A DNA stretch of 64,000 bases, from contig OX388349.1 of NCBI GenBank assembly GCA_947579665.1, forward strand, positions 41,115,854 to 41,179,853, given 5' to 3'. Position 1 is the stretch's first letter, and each line of letters opens with the position of its first letter. The stretch is from Sympetrum striolatum. Taxonomy: Eukaryota; Arthropoda; Insecta; Odonata; Libellulidae. The position numbers and the translations under genes were made by a program. Positions 12,356 to 25,947 of the stretch are shown here, piece after piece. The notes beneath the pieces are model-generated. The model was not told where the DNA came from. It did not search any database and saw only the letters and a program-made list of their open reading frames with translations.

Positions 12356-13401
12356 TGTGTGATAGTGGGCGCTCTAACGTGAAAACTATTAGTCGTATCA
12401 ATACCAAACTTCATATATAGTACTGTGGTGTGTGCTGTCAGAGTTTATTAGTTTTTGGAGTAAATCGGTATACCGGAAGTCGAGCTTTATTCATTAAAGC
12501 TCATTTCCGGTTTTCAAAATATCTCCATAAATATGATATAGGTATATTGTATACCATAAAAAAGTTTTAGATAATGTTATTTTCTATAACTTTTGTATTT
12601 AACATATTTTTGTATCACCGGTTGATTAGGAGTTATTCGTGAAATACTGATAAACCGGAAGAAGATGATTATGTACTTTGTGGGCGCTCTAACATGAAAA
12701 CTATTTGTCGGATCAACACTAAATTTCATATATAGACCTATTATTACAGTCGTTAGAGTTGATTAGTTTTTGGAGTAAATCGGTAGACCGGAAGTAGAGC
12801 TTCATTCTTCAAAGCTCATTTCCGGTTTTCAAAATATCTCCATAAATATGATTTTTAGGTATATACTATTATTTATAATAGTTTTAAAAAATGTAATTTA
12901 CTGTAATTTTTGTATGAAACATATTTTTGTAAAACTGATTGTCTAGGAGATATTCATGAAATAATGATAAACCGGAAGTTGCTGATTATGCACCTAGTGG
13001 GCGCTCTGGGCGCTATGGGCAAAAGGACAATTTAATCGTTTTTCATCGAACATGTCCCGAAAAACATTATTTATAATGTTTTTGACGTAAAAGATAATAT
13101 GAAAGAAATTGATCACTTATCTTCCAAGGTTAGATTGAATATAGAGTTCGAAAATACTGTCGTAGATAAATATTTACATCTTATGTATGGAGAAAGTCAT
13201 GTGCTGGCCACATCAGATTTTTCATCGAACATTTCCTGAAAAACATATTTATAATGATTGTGACGTAAAAGATAATAATATATAAATTAATCACTCATAT
13301 TCAAAGATTAGATGGAATATAGAGTTCGAAATTACTGTCGTAGATAAATATTTACATCTTATATATGGAGAAAGTCATGTGCTGGCCACATCAGATTTTT
13401 T
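12168..13401 (+). mobile_element. Array unit 9, type-A with a duplicated tail module
   Basis: Head at 12168, TG tract at about 12293-12361. A first tail ends at about 13221. A second tail-only segment (about 13222-13400) starts at TTCATCGAACATTTCCTG and again ends in CACATCAGATTTTTT. The same segment occurs inverted at 20904-21084. Confidence 0.8.
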
Positions 13402-14041
13402 CCTTAATTTTCGTCATTTTCTTGAATAATGATCATAAAAAGCAACGAAAAAGGAGAATTTTTGGGAAATCTCTATTTCAATACCCTTTCTTTCCTTAAT
13501 TTTCGTCATTTTCTAGAATTACGATCAAAAAAAGCATCGAAAACGCACAATTTTAGCGAAATTTCTGTTTTTGACCCCTTTTCTTCCTTAATTTTCGTCA
13601 TTATCTTGAATTATGATCAAAAAAAGCACCGAGAACGGAGAATTTTAGCGAAATTTCTCTTTTATCCCGTTTTTTTCCTTAATTTTTGTCATTTTCTTGA
13701 ATTATTATATATAAAGCATCGAAAACGGAGAATTTAAATGAAATTTCAATTTTTATCCATTTTTTTCCTTAATTTTCGTCATTTTCTTGAATTATGATAA
13801 AAAAAATCAACGAAAGCGAAGAATTTTAGCAAAATTTATATTTTTATCCCCTTATTTTCCTTGATTTTCGTCATTTTCTAGAATTACGATCAAAAAAAGC
13901 ATCGAAAACGCACAATTTTAGCGAAATTTCTGTTTTTGACCCCTTTTTTTCCTTAATTTTCGTCATTATCTTGAATTATGATCAAAAAAAGCATCGAAAA
14001 CGTAGAATTTTAGCGGAATTTCTATTTTTATCCCCTTTTTT
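13402..14041 (+). repeat. Minisatellite block, about 7 copies
   Basis: Roughly 92-bp copies of the CCTTAATTTTCGTCATTTTC family. Variants include a copy with TTATTATATATAAAGC. A near-identical block occurs at 33137-33592. Confidence 0.9.
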
Positions 14042-14170
14042 ACTTTCTCCATATACGAAGTATAGAGAAAGTATTGTTTTCATGAAAAAATTCGACTTCG
14101 AGATTTCAACGGAAATACACGTTTTGGGGTCCCTAGAACACGTTTTGACCATTTTCTGAATGATGTCTGT

Positions 14171-14213
<43 letters not shown>

Positions 14214-15608
14214 TGTGTGTGTGTGTATGTGTGTGTGTGATAATGGGCGTTCTAACTCGAAAACTAAAAGTCGTATCAATACCAAACTTCATATATAGTA
14301 CTGTTGTGTGTGCTGTCAGAGTTGATTAGTTTTTGGAGTAAATCTGTTAACCGGAAGTCGAGCTTTATTCATTAAAGCTCATTTCCGGTTTTCAAAATAT
14401 CTCCATAAATATGATATATACGTCTATTGTATTACTTATAAAAGTTTTAGATAGTATAATTTACTATAACTTTTGTATTTAACATATTTTTGTATCACCG
14501 GTTCATTAGGAGTTATTCGTGAAATACTGATAAACCGGAAGAAGATGATTATGTACTTTGTGGGCGCTCTAACATGAAAACTATTTGTCGGATCAACACC
14601 AAATTTCATACATAGTACTTTTATTACAGTCGTTAGAGTTGATTAGTTTTTGGAGTAAATCGGCTGACCGGAAGTCGAGCTTCATTCTTCAAAGCTCATT
14701 TCCGGTTTTCAAAATATCTCCATTAATATGATATTTAGGTATATACTATTATTTATAAATGTTGTAGAAAATGTATTTTACTATAATTTTTGTGTGAAAC
14801 ATATTTTTGCATCACTGATTGTTTAGGAGTTATCCATGAAATACTGATAAACCGGAAGTTGCTGATTATGTACGTTGTGTAAAGCTCATTTCTGGTTTTC
14901 AAAATATATCCATAAATATGATATATTGGTATATTGTATTCCTTATAAAAGTTTTAGATAGTATATTTTACTATAACTTTTGTATTTAACACATTTTTGT
15001 ATAACCGGTTGATTAGGAGTTATTCGTGAAATACTGATAAACCGGAAGAAGATGATTATGTACTTTGTGGGCGCTCTAACATGAAAACTATTTGTCGGAT
15101 CAACACCAAATTTCATATATAGTATTTTGGTTTGTGTCGTTAGAGTTGATTAGTTTTTGGAGTGAATCGGTTAACCGGAAGTTGAGCTTAATTCTTCAAA
15201 GCTCATTTCCGGTTTTCAAAATATCTCCATAAATATGGTATTTAGGTATATACTATTATTTATAAAAGTTTTAGAAAATGTAATGTACTATAACTTTTGG
15301 TTGAAACATATTTTTGTATCACTGATTGTGTAGGAGTTATTCATGAAATACTGATAAACCGGAAGTTGCTGATTATGTACTTTGTGGGCGCTCTGGGCTC
15401 TATGGGCGAAAGGCCACTTTCATCGTTTTTCATCGATCATGTCCCGTAAAAATTATTTATCATGTTTTTGGCATCAAAGATAATATATAATATTAATAAC
15501 TCAAATTCCAAGTTTAGATGGAATATAGAGTTCGAAATTATTGCGGTAGATAAATATTTACATATTATATATATGGAGAAAGTCATGTGCTGGCCACATC
15601 AGATTTTT
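14042..15608 (+). mobile_element. Array unit 10, type-B unit (about 1.57 kb)
   Basis: Head at 14042, TG tract at about 14166-14240 with one TGAGTG interruption, type-B marker, extra AAAGCTCATTTCTGG repeat (about 14880) and a full tail. It closely matches units 7, 15 and 16. Confidence 0.85.
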
Positions 15609-15882
15609 TCCTTAATTTTCGTCTTTTTCTTGAATAATGATCAAAAAAAGCAACGAAAAAGGAGAATTTTTGGGAAATCTCTATTTCAATACCCTTTCTT
15701 TCCTTAATTTTCGTAATTTTCTAGAATTACGATCAAAAAAAGCATCGAAAACGCACAATTTTAGCGAAATTTCTGTGTTTGACCCCTTTTCTTCCTTAAT
15801 TTTCGGCATTATCTTGAATTATGATCAAAAAAAGCATCGAAAACGGAGAATTTAAGCGAAATTTCTCTTTTATCCCCTTTTT
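15609..15882 (+). repeat. Minisatellite block, three copies
   Basis: Roughly 92-bp CCTTAATTTTCGTC-type copies, nearly identical in variant order to 1944-2190. Confidence 0.88.
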
Positions 15883-16011
15883 ACTTTCTCCATATACGAA
15901 GTATAGAGAAAGTATTGTTTTCATGAAAAAATTCGACTTCGAGATTTCAACGGAAATACATGTTTTGGGTTCCCTAGAACACGTTTTGACCATTTTCGGA
16001 ATGATGTCTGT

Positions 16012-16065
<54 letters not shown>

Positions 16066-16927
16066 CAGTGGGCGCTCTAACGTGAAAACTATTAGTCGTA
16101 TCAATACCAAACTTCATATATAGTACTGTGGTGTGTGCTGTCAGAGTTGATTAGTTTTTGGAGTAAATCGGTCAACCGGAAGTCGAGCTTTATTCATTAA
16201 AGCTCATTTCCGGTTTTCAAAATATCTCCATAAATATGACATATACGTATATTGTATTGCTTATAAAAGTTTTAGATAATGTTATTTACTATAACTTTTT
16301 TATTTAATATATTTTTGTATCACCGATTGATTAGCAGTTATTCGTGAAATACCGATAAACCGGAAGTATCTGATTATGTACTTTGTGGGCGCTCTAACAT
16401 GAAAATTATTTGTTGGATCAACACCAAATTTTATATATAGTATTTTGGTTTGTGTGTTTAGAGTTGATTAGATTTTGAAGTAAATCGGTTAACCGGAAGT
16501 CAAGCTTTATTCTTCAAAGCTCATTTCCGGTTTTCAAAATATCTCCATAAATATGATATTTAGGTATATAGTATTAGTAATAAAAGTTTTAGAAAATGTA
16601 ATTTACTATGACTTTTGTATGAAACATATTTTTGTATCACGGATTGTGTAGGAGTTATTTGTGAAATACTGATAAACCGGAAGTTGCTGATTATGTACGT
16701 TGTGGGCGCTCTGGGCGCTGGGGCGAAAGGCCACTTCATCGTTTTTCATCGAACATGTACTGAAAAACATTATTTATAATGTTTGTGACGTAAAAGATAA
16801 TAATATATATAAATTAATCACTCATCTTCAAAGTTTAGATGGAATATAGAGTTCGAAATTACTGTCGTAGATAAATATTTACATCTTATATATGGAGAAA
16901 GTCATGTGCTGGCCACATCAGATTTTT
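15883..16927 (+). mobile_element. Array unit 11, type-A unit nearly identical to unit 12
   Basis: Head at 15883, uninterrupted TG tract at about 16008-16064, two internal repeats and a tail. Its body differs from 18781-19640 at only a few positions by eye, so the two are recent duplicates or have been homogenised. Confidence 0.85.
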
Positions 16928-18612
16928 TTCCTTAATTTTCCTCATTTTATCGAGATATGACCGAAAAAAGGAACAAATGCCCATAATTTTAGCGAAATTT
17001 CAATTTTTTCCCCTTTTTTTTCTTACATTTTCCTCATTTTATCGAAATATTATCGAAAAAAGCAACAAAAACGTTTAATTTTAGCGAAAATACAATTTTT
17101 TTTCTTTTTTCCCCCTGAATTTTCCTCATTTTATCGAAAAATTATCGAAAAATGCATACAAAATCGAATAATTTTAGCGAAAATTTAATTTTTTTCTTTT
17201 TTGCCTTTATTCTCCTCATTTTATCGAGATATTATCCAAAAAAGTAACAAAAACAAATAATTTTAGCGAATATTCACTTTTTTTCCACTTTTTTTCCTTA
17301 ATTTTCCTAATTTTATCGTGATATTATCCAAAAAAGTAACAAAAACAAATAATTTTAGCGAATATTCACTTTTTTTCCACTTTTTTTCCTTAATTTTCCT
17401 AATTTTATCGTGATATTATCAAAAAAATCAACAGAAACGAATAAGGGAATTGAAATTTCAATTTTTTTCCTCTTTTTTGCCTTAATTTTCCTAATTTTTA
17501 TCGAAAAATGCAAACAAAATCAAATAATGTTAGCGAAATTTTAATTTTTTCTTGTTTTGCCTTTTTTTTCCTCATTATATCGAGATATTATCCAAAAAGG
17601 TAACAAAAACAAATAATTTTAGCGAAATTTCAATCATATTTCTCTTGTTTTTCCTTACTTTTCCTCATTTTATGGAGATATGATCGAAAAAAGCAACAAT
17701 AACAGATAATTTTAGCGAAATTTTATTTTCTTTCCTCTTTTTTTTCCTTAATTTTCCTCACTTTATTGAGATATTATTAAAAAAAACAACAAAAACCAAT
17801 AATGTTAACGAAATTTCATTTTTTTCCTCATTTAGACTACATATGACCGAAAATAGGAACAAAAAAAGATCATTTTAGCGAAATTACAATTTTTTTCCAC
17901 TTTTTTTTCCTTAATTTTCCTCATTTTATCGAGATATGCCCGAATAAAGCAACAAAAAAAAACAATAATTTTTGCGAAATTTCAATTTCTACCCCTTTTT
18001 TCCTTAATTTTCCTAATTTTATCGAAATATTATCGAAAAAAGCAACAAAAACGTTAAATTTTAGCGAAAATATAGTTTCTTTTTTCCCCCTGAATTTTCA
18101 TCATTTTATCGAAAAATGCAAACAAAATCGAATAATTTTAGGGAAACTTTAATTTTTTTTCTTTTTTTGCTTTTATTTTCCTCAATTTATGGAGATATTA
18201 TCCAAAAAAGTAACAAAAACAAATAATTTTAGCGAAATTTCAATCATATTTCTCTTTTTTTTCCTTACTTTTCCTCATTTTATGGAGATATGACCGAAAA
18301 AAGCAACAGGTGAAGATAATTTTAGCGAAATTGCAATTTGTTTCCTCTTTTTTTACATTAATTTTCCTCATTTAATTGAGATATTAAAGAAAAAAACAAC
18401 AAAAATATCAATAATTTTAGAGAAATTTCATTTTTTTTCCTCATTTTGACTGCATATGACCGAAAAAAGGAACAAAAACAGATCATTTTAGCGAAACTGC
18501 AATTTTTTTCCTCTTTTTTTTCCTTAATTTTCCTCATTTAATTGAGATATTACCGAAAAAAACAACAAAAACGAATTATTTTAGCGAAATTACAATTTCA
18601 TGCCTCTTTTTT
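16928..18612 (+). repeat. Diverged minisatellite block, about 18 copies
   Basis: Copies use CCTTAATTTTCCTCATTTTA, TCGAGATATGACCGAAAAAA and AGCAACAAAAACGAATAATT in place of the usual unit, still ending TTTTAGCGAAATTTCAATTT. This is a distinct subfamily confined to this block and more heterogeneous than the others, although two adjacent copies at about 17230-17410 are nearly identical. It contains no gene. Confidence 0.9.
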
Positions 18613-18741
18613 ACTTTCTCCATATACGAAGTATAGAGAAAGTATTGTTTTCATGAAAAAATTCGACTTCGAGATTTCAACGGAAATACATGTTTTGGGG
18701 TCCCTAGAACACGTTTTGACCATTTTCGGAATGATGTCTGT

Positions 18742-18781
<40 letters not shown>

Positions 18782-19648
18782 CAGTGGGCGCTCTAACGTG
18801 AAAACTATTAGTCGTATCAATACCAAACTTCATATATAGTACTGTGGTGTGTGCTGTCAGAGTTGATTAGTTTTTGGAGTAAATCGGTCAACCGGAATTC
18901 GAGCTTTATTCATTAAAGCTCATTTCCGGTTTTCAAAATATCTCCATAAATATGACATATACGTATATTGTATTGCTTATAAAAGTTTTAGATAATGTTA
19001 TTTACTATAACTTTTTTATTTAATATATTTTTGTATCACCGATTGATTAGCAGTTATTCGTGAAATACCGATAAACCGGAAGTATCTGATTATGTACTTT
19101 GTGGGCGCTCTAACATGAAAATTATTTGTTGGATCAACACCAAATTTTATATATAGTATTTTGGTTTGTGTGTTTAGAGTTGATTAGATTTTGAAGTAAA
19201 TCGGTTAACCGGAAGTCAAGCTTTATTCTTCAAAGCTCATTTCCGGTTTTCAAAATATCTCCATAAATATGATATTTAGGTATATAGTATTAGTAATAAA
19301 AGTTTTAGAAAATGTAATTTACTATGACTTTTGTATGAAACATATTTTTGTATCACGGATTGTGTAGGAGTTATTTGTGAAATACTGATAAACCGGAAGT
19401 TGCTGATTATGTACGTTGTGGGCGCTCTGGGCGCTGGGGCGAAAGGCCTCTTCATCGTTTTTCATCGAACATGTACTGAAATACATTATTTATAATGTTT
19501 GTGACGTAAAAGATAATAATATATATAAATTAATCACTCATCTTCAAAGTTTAGATGGAATATAGAGTTCGAAATTACTGTCGTAGATAAATATTTACAT
19601 CTTATATATGGAGAAAGTCATGTGCTGGCCACATCAGATTTTTTTCCC
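18613..19648 (+). mobile_element. Array unit 12, type-A unit
   Basis: Head at 18613, TG tract at about 18736-18781, two internal repeats, tail ending at about 19648. Near-duplicate of unit 11. Confidence 0.85.
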
Positions 19649-20011
19649 TAATTTTCGTCATTTTCTTTAATTATGATGAAAAAAAGCTTAGAAAACGAAG
19701 AATTTTAACGGAATTTCTATTTTTATCCCCTTTTTTTCCTTAATTTTCGTCATTTTCTTGAATTATGAACAAAAAAAGGAACGAAAACGGAGAATTTTAG
19801 CGAAATTTCTATTTTTATCCCCTTATTTTCCTTGATTTTCGTCATTTTCTAGAATTACGATCAAAAAAAGCATCGAAAACGCACAATTTTTGCGAAATTT
19901 CTGTTTTTGACCCCTTTTTTTCCTTAATTTTCGTCATTATCTTGAATTATGATCAAAAAAGCATCGAAAACGTAGAATTTTAGCGGAATTTCTATTTTTA
20001 TCCCCTTTTTT
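19649..20011 (+). repeat. Minisatellite block, about four copies
   Basis: Roughly 92-bp copies of the main family, sharing variant order with 2215-2300 and 3320-3500. Confidence 0.88.
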
Positions 20012-20140
20012 ACTTTCTCCATATACGAAGTATAGAGAAAGTATTGTTTTCATGAAAAAAATCGACTTCGAGATTTCAACGGAAATACATGTTTTGGGGG
20101 CCCTAGAACACGTTTTGACCATTTTCGGAATGATGTCTGT

Positions 20141-20199
<59 letters not shown>

Positions 20200-20903
20200 T
20201 GTGTGATAGTGGACGCTCTAACGTGAAAACTATTGGTCGTATCAATACCAAAATTCATATATAGTACTGTGGTGTGTGCTGTCAGAGTTGATTAGTTTTT
20301 CAAGTAAATCGGTAAACCGGAAGTCGAGTTTCATTCATCAAAGCTCATTTCCGGTTTTTTAAATATCTCCATAAATATGATATATAGGTATATTGTACAC
20401 CTTATAAAACTTTTAGATAGTATAATTTACTATAATTTTTGTATTTAACATATTTTTGTATCACCGGTTGATTAGGAGTTATTCGTGAAATACTGATCAA
20501 CCGGAAGTAGCTGATTATGTACTTTGTGGGCGCTCTAACATGAAAACTATTTGTTGGATCACCATCAAATTTCATATATAGTATTTTGGTTGATGTCGTT
20601 AGAGTTGATTAGATTTTGAAGTAAATCGGTTAACCGGAAGTCGAGCTTCATTCTTCAAAGCTCATTTCCGGTTTTCAAAATATCTCCATAAATATGATAT
20701 TTAGGAATATACTATTATTTATAAAAGTTTTAGAAAATGTAATTTACTATGACTTTTGTATGAAACATATTTCTGTACCACTGATTGTGTAGGAGTTATT
20801 TGTGAAATACTGATAAACCGGAAGTTGCAGATTATGTACGTGGTGGGCGTACTGGGAGCTGGGGTGAAAGGCCATTTCATCATTTTTCATCGAACATATC
20901 CCG
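20012..20903 (+). mobile_element. Array unit 13, truncated before its tail
   Basis: Head at 20012, TG tract at about 20136-20206 and two internal repeats. It breaks off after CGAACATATCCCGAAAAA, where an inverted tail module begins. Confidence 0.8.
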
Positions 20904-21084
20904 AAAAAATCTGATGTGGCCAGCACATGACTTTCTCCATATATAAGATGTAAATATTTATCTACGAAAGTAATTTCAAACTCTATATTCCATCTAAACT
21001 TTGAATATGGGTGATTAATTTATATATTATTATCTCTTACGTCACAATCATTATAAATTATGTTTTTCAGGAAATGTTCGATGA
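20904..21084 (-). mobile_element. Inverted tail-only module inside the array
   Basis: Read on the minus strand this runs from TCATCGAACATTTCCTG to CATGTGCTGGCCACATCAGA, the same segment found in direct orientation at about 13222-13400. It is the only inverted piece in the array. Downstream the array resumes mid-unit at GATTACTTTGTGGGCGCTCT. Confidence 0.85.
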
Positions 21085-22147
21085 TATGATTACTTTGTGG
21101 GCGCTCTAACATGAAAACTATTTGTTGGATCAACACCAAATTTCATACATAGTACTTTTATTACAGTCGTTAGAGTTGATTAGTTTTTGGAGTAAATCGG
21201 CTGACCGGAAGTCGAGCTTCATTCTTCAAAGCTCATTTCCGGTTTTCAAAATATCTCCATTAATATGATATTTAGGTATATACTATTATTTATAAATGTT
21301 GTAGAAAATGTATTTTACTATAACTTTTGTATGAAACATATTTTTGCATCACTGATTGTTTAGGACTTAGCCATGAAATACTGATAAACCGGAAGTTGCT
21401 GATTATGTACGTTGTGTAAAGCTCATTTCTGGTTTTCAAAATATATCCATAAATATGATATATTGGTATATTGTATTCCTTATAAAAGTTTTAGATAATA
21501 TAATTTACTATAACTTTTGTATTTAACATATTTTTGTATAACCGGTTGATTAGGAGTTATTCGTGAAATACTGATAAACCGGAAGAAGATGATTATGTAC
21601 TTTGTGGGCGCTCTAACATGAAAACTATTTGTCGGATCAACACCAAATTTCATATATAGTATTTTAGTTTGTGTCGTTAGAGTTGATTAGTTTTTGGAGT
21701 GAATCGGTTAACCGGAAGTTGAGCTTAATTCTTCAAAGCTCATTTCCGGTTTTCAAAATATCTCCATAAATATGGTATTTAGGTATATACTATTATTTGT
21801 AAAAGTTTTAGAAAATGTAATGTACTATAACTTTTGGTTGAAACATATTTTGTATCACTGATTGTGTAGGAGTTATTCATGAAATACTGATAACCCGGAA
21901 GTTGCTGATTATGTACTTTGTGGGCGCTCTGGGCTCTATGGGCGAAAGGCCAATTTCATCGTTTTTCATCGATCATGTCCCGTAAAAATTATTTATCATG
22001 TTTTTGGCATCAAAGATAATATATAATATTAATAACTCAAATTCCAAGTTTAGATGGAATATAGAGTTCGAAATTATTGCGGTAGATAAATATTTACATC
22101 TTATATATATGGAGAAAGTCATGTGCTGGCCACATCAGATTTTTTTC
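21085..22147 (+). mobile_element. Headless array unit following the inversion
   Basis: It lacks head and TG tract and begins inside an internal repeat. It contains type-B-like internal repeats (AAAGCTCATTTCTGG at about 21419) and a full tail. One minisatellite copy follows (22148-22235). Confidence 0.8.
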
Positions 22148-22235
22148 CTTAATTTTCGTCATTTTTTTGAATTATGATCAAAAAAGCATCGAAAACTGAG
22201 AATTTCAGCGGAATTTCTGTTTTTATCCCCTTTTT

Positions 22236-22379
22236 ACTTTCTCCATATACGAAGTATAGAGAAAGTATTGTTTTCATAAAAAAATTCGACTTCGAGATTT
22301 CAACGGAAATACATGTTTTGGGGTCCCTAGAACACGTTTTGACTATTTTCGGAATGATGTCTGTGTGTATGTGTGTGTG

Positions 22380-22420
<41 letters not shown>

Positions 22421-23299
22421 CTGTATGTGTGTGTGTGTTAGTGGGCGCTCTATCGTAAAAACTATTGGTCGTATTAATACCAAACATCGTATATAGTACT
22501 GTGGTGTGTGCTGTCAGAGTTGATTAGTTTTTGGAGTAAATCGGTCAACCGGAAGTCGAGCTTTATTCAATAAAGCTCATTTCCGGTTTTCAAAATATCT
22601 CAATAAATATGATATATACGTATATTGTATTACTTATAAAAGTTTTATATAATGTAATTTACTATAACTTTTGTATTTAACATATTTTTGTATCACCGGT
22701 TGATTAGGAGTTATTCGTGAAATACCGATGAACCGGAAGTAGCCGTTATGTACTTTGTGGGCGCTCTAACTTAAAAACGATGCATTATATCAACACCAAA
22801 TTTCATATATAGTACTTTATTTAGTTTCTTAAGAGTTGATTAGTTTTTGGAGTAAATCCGTTTACCGGAAGTCGAGCTGTATTCTTCAAAGCTCATTTCC
22901 GGTTTTCAAAATATCTCCATAAATATGATATTTAGGTATATACTATTATTTATAAAAGTTTTAGAAAATAAAATTTCCTATAACTTTTGGTTGAAACATA
23001 TTTTTGTATCACTGATTGTGTAGGAGTTATTCCTGAAATACTGATAAACCGGAAGTTGCTGATTATGTACTTTGTGGGCGCTCTGGGCTTTATGGGCAAA
23101 ATGCCAATTTCATCGTTTTTATCGATCATGTCCCGTAAAACATTATTATTTATGTTTTGGCATCAAAGATAATAATATATATATATTAATCACTCATATT
23201 CCAAGTTTAGATGGAATATAGAGTTCGAAATTACTGCGGTAGATAAATATTTACATCTTATATATATGGAGAAAGTCATGTGCTGGCCACATCAGATTT
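22236..23299 (+). mobile_element. Array unit 14, type-A with interrupted TG tract
   Basis: Head at 22236. The TG tract (about 22359-22438) contains TTTG and TCTG interruptions. Two internal repeats and a complete tail. Three minisatellite copies follow (23300-23576). Confidence 0.85.
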
Positions 23300-23576
23300 T
23301 TTAATTAATTTTCGTCGTTTTCTTTAATTATGATCAAAAAAAGCATCGAAAACGGAGAATTTAAGCAAAATTTCTCTTTTATCCCCTTTTTTTTTCTTAA
23401 TTTTCGTCATTTTCTTGAATAATGATCAAAAAAAGCAACGAAGAAGGAGAATTTTAGTGAAATTTCCATTTTTATCCCCTTGTTTTCCTTAATTTTCGTC
23501 ATTTTCTTGAATTATGATAAAAAAATCTTCGAAAACGAAGAATTTTAGCGGAATTTCTATTTTTATCCCCTTTTTT

Positions 23577-23705
23577 ACTTTCTCCATATACGAAGTATAG
23601 AGAAAGTATTGTTTTCATGAAAAAATTCGACTTCGAGATTTCAACGGAAATACACGTTTTGGGGTCCCTAGAACACGTTTTGACCATTTTCTGAATGATG
23701 TCTGT

Positions 23706-23760
<55 letters not shown>

Positions 23761-24946
23761 TGTGTATGTGTGTGTGTGATAATGGGCGTTCTAACTCGAA
23801 AACTAAAAGTCGTATCAATACCAAACTTCATATATAGTACTGTTGTGTGTGCTGTCAGAGTTGATTAGTTTTTGGAGTAAATCCGTTAACCGGAAGTCGA
23901 GCTTTATTCATATAAGCTCATTTCCGGTTTTCAAAATATCTCCATAAATATGATATATACGTCTATTGTATTACTTATAAAAGTTTTAGATAGTATAATT
24001 TACTATAACTTTTGTATTTAACATATTTTAGTATCACCGGTTGATTAGGAGTTATTCGTGAAATACTGATAAACCGGAAGAAGATGATTATGTACTTTGT
24101 GGGCGCTCTAACATAAAAACTATTTGTCGGATCAACACCAAATTTCATACATAGTACTTTTATTACAGTCGTTAGAGTTGATTAGTTTTTGGAGTAAATC
24201 GGATGACCGGAAGTCGAGCTTCATTCTTCAAAGCTCATTTCCGGTTTTCAAAATATCTCCATTAATATGATATTTAGGTATATACTATTATTTATAAATG
24301 TTGTAGAAAATTTATTTTACTATAACTTTTGTATGAAACATATTTTTGCATCACTGATTGTTTAGGAGTTATCCATGAAATACTGATAAACCGGAAGTTG
24401 CTGATTATGTACGTTGTGTAAAGCTCATTTCTGGTTTTCAAAATATATCCATAAATATGATATATTGGTATATTGTATTCCTTATAAAAGTTTTAGATAA
24501 TATAATTTACTATAACTTTTGTATTTAACATATTTTTGTATAACCGGTTGATTAGGAGTTATTCGTGAAATACTGATAAACCGGAAGAAGATGATTATGT
24601 ACTTTGTGGGCGCTCTAACATGAAAACTATTTGTCGGATCAACACCAAATTTCATATATAGTATTTTGGTTTGTGTCGTTAGAGTTGATTAGTTTTTGGA
24701 GTGAATCGGTTAACCGGAAGTTGAGCTTAATTCTTCAAAGCTCATTTCCGGTTTTCAAAATATCTCCATAAATATGGTATTTAGGTATGTACTATTATTT
24801 GTAAAAGTATCAAAGATAATATATAATATTAATAACTCAAATTCCAAGTTTAGATGGAATATAGAGTTCGAAATTATTGCGGTAGATAAATATTTACATC
24901 TTATATATATGGAGAAAGTCATGTGCTGGCCACATCAGATTTTTTC
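23577..24946 (+). mobile_element. Array unit 15, type-B with an internal deletion
   Basis: Head at 23577, TG tract at about 23701-23778, type-B marker and extra repeat. At about 24808 sequence jumps from GTAAAAG to TATCAAAGATAATATA, deleting about 210 bp relative to units 7, 10 and 16. The tail is intact. Confidence 0.82.
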
Positions 24947-25862
24947 CTTAATTTTCGTCATTGTCTTGAATTATGATCAAAAAAAGCTTCGAGAACGAAG
25001 ATTTTTAGCGGAATTTCTATTTTTATCCCCTTTTTTTCCTTAATTTTCGTCATTTTCTTGAATTATGATCAAAAAAAAGCTTCGAAAACGAAGAATTTTA
25101 GCGGAATTTCTATTTTTATCCCCTTTTTTTCCTTAATTTTCGTCATTTTCTTGAATTATGATCAAAAAAACCCCGGAAAACGTAGAATGTTAGCATAATT
25201 TCTGCTTTTATCCCCTTTTTTTAATTAATTTTCGTTATCTTCTTGATTTATGTTCAAAAAAAGCATCGAAAACGGAGAATATTAGCGAAATTTCTATTTT
25301 TATCCCCTTTTTTTTCTTAATTTTCGTCATTTTCTTGAATTATGATCAAAAAAAGGAACGAAAACGGAGAATTTAAGCGAAATTTCTATTTTTATCCCCT
25401 GATTTTCCTAAATTTTCGTCATTTTCTAGAATTACGATCAAAAAAAGCATCGAAACGCACAATTTTAGCGAAATTTCTATTTTTATCCCCTTTTTTTCCT
25501 TAATTTTCGTCATTTTCTTGAATTATGATCAAAAAAAGCATCGAAAACAAATAATTTTAGCGAAATTACTATTTTTATCCCCTTTTTTTCCTTAATTTTG
25601 GTCATTTTCTTTAATTATGATGAAAAAAAGCTTCGAAATCGCAGAATTTTTGCGGAATTTCTATTTTTATCCCCTTTTTTTCCTTAATTTTCGTCATTTT
25701 CTCGAATTATGATAAAAAAAAGCATCGAAAACTGAGAATTTTAGCGGAATTTCTGTTTTTATCCCCTTTTTTAATTAATTTTCGTTATCTTCTTGATTTA
25801 TGTTCAAAAAAAGCATCGAAAACGGAGAATTTTAGCGAAATTTCTATTTTTATCCCCTTTTT
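24947..25862 (+). repeat. Minisatellite block, about 10 copies
   Basis: Its first part repeats the variant order of 8520-9240 and its last part that of 10840-11015. The block is therefore a mosaic of two other blocks. Confidence 0.9.
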
Positions 25863-25947
25863 ACTTTCTCCATATCCTATTTACTTTCCCATTATATATA
25901 TATATTTCCCATATCCTATTTACATATCCCATTTACTTTCTCCATAT
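25863..25947 (+). other. Split array head and scrambled 5' junction of the LINE
   Basis: The head of unit 16 begins at 25863 and stops at ...TCCATAT (25875). About 72 bases follow that are built from imperfect copies of TTTACTTTCTCCATAT and CCATATCCTATTTAC with a short (TA)n, ending in a second full copy of the motif (25932-25947). The LINE starts next, at CAGCCTGACC. This looks like templated filler at the 5' end of a target-primed insertion. Confidence 0.7.
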
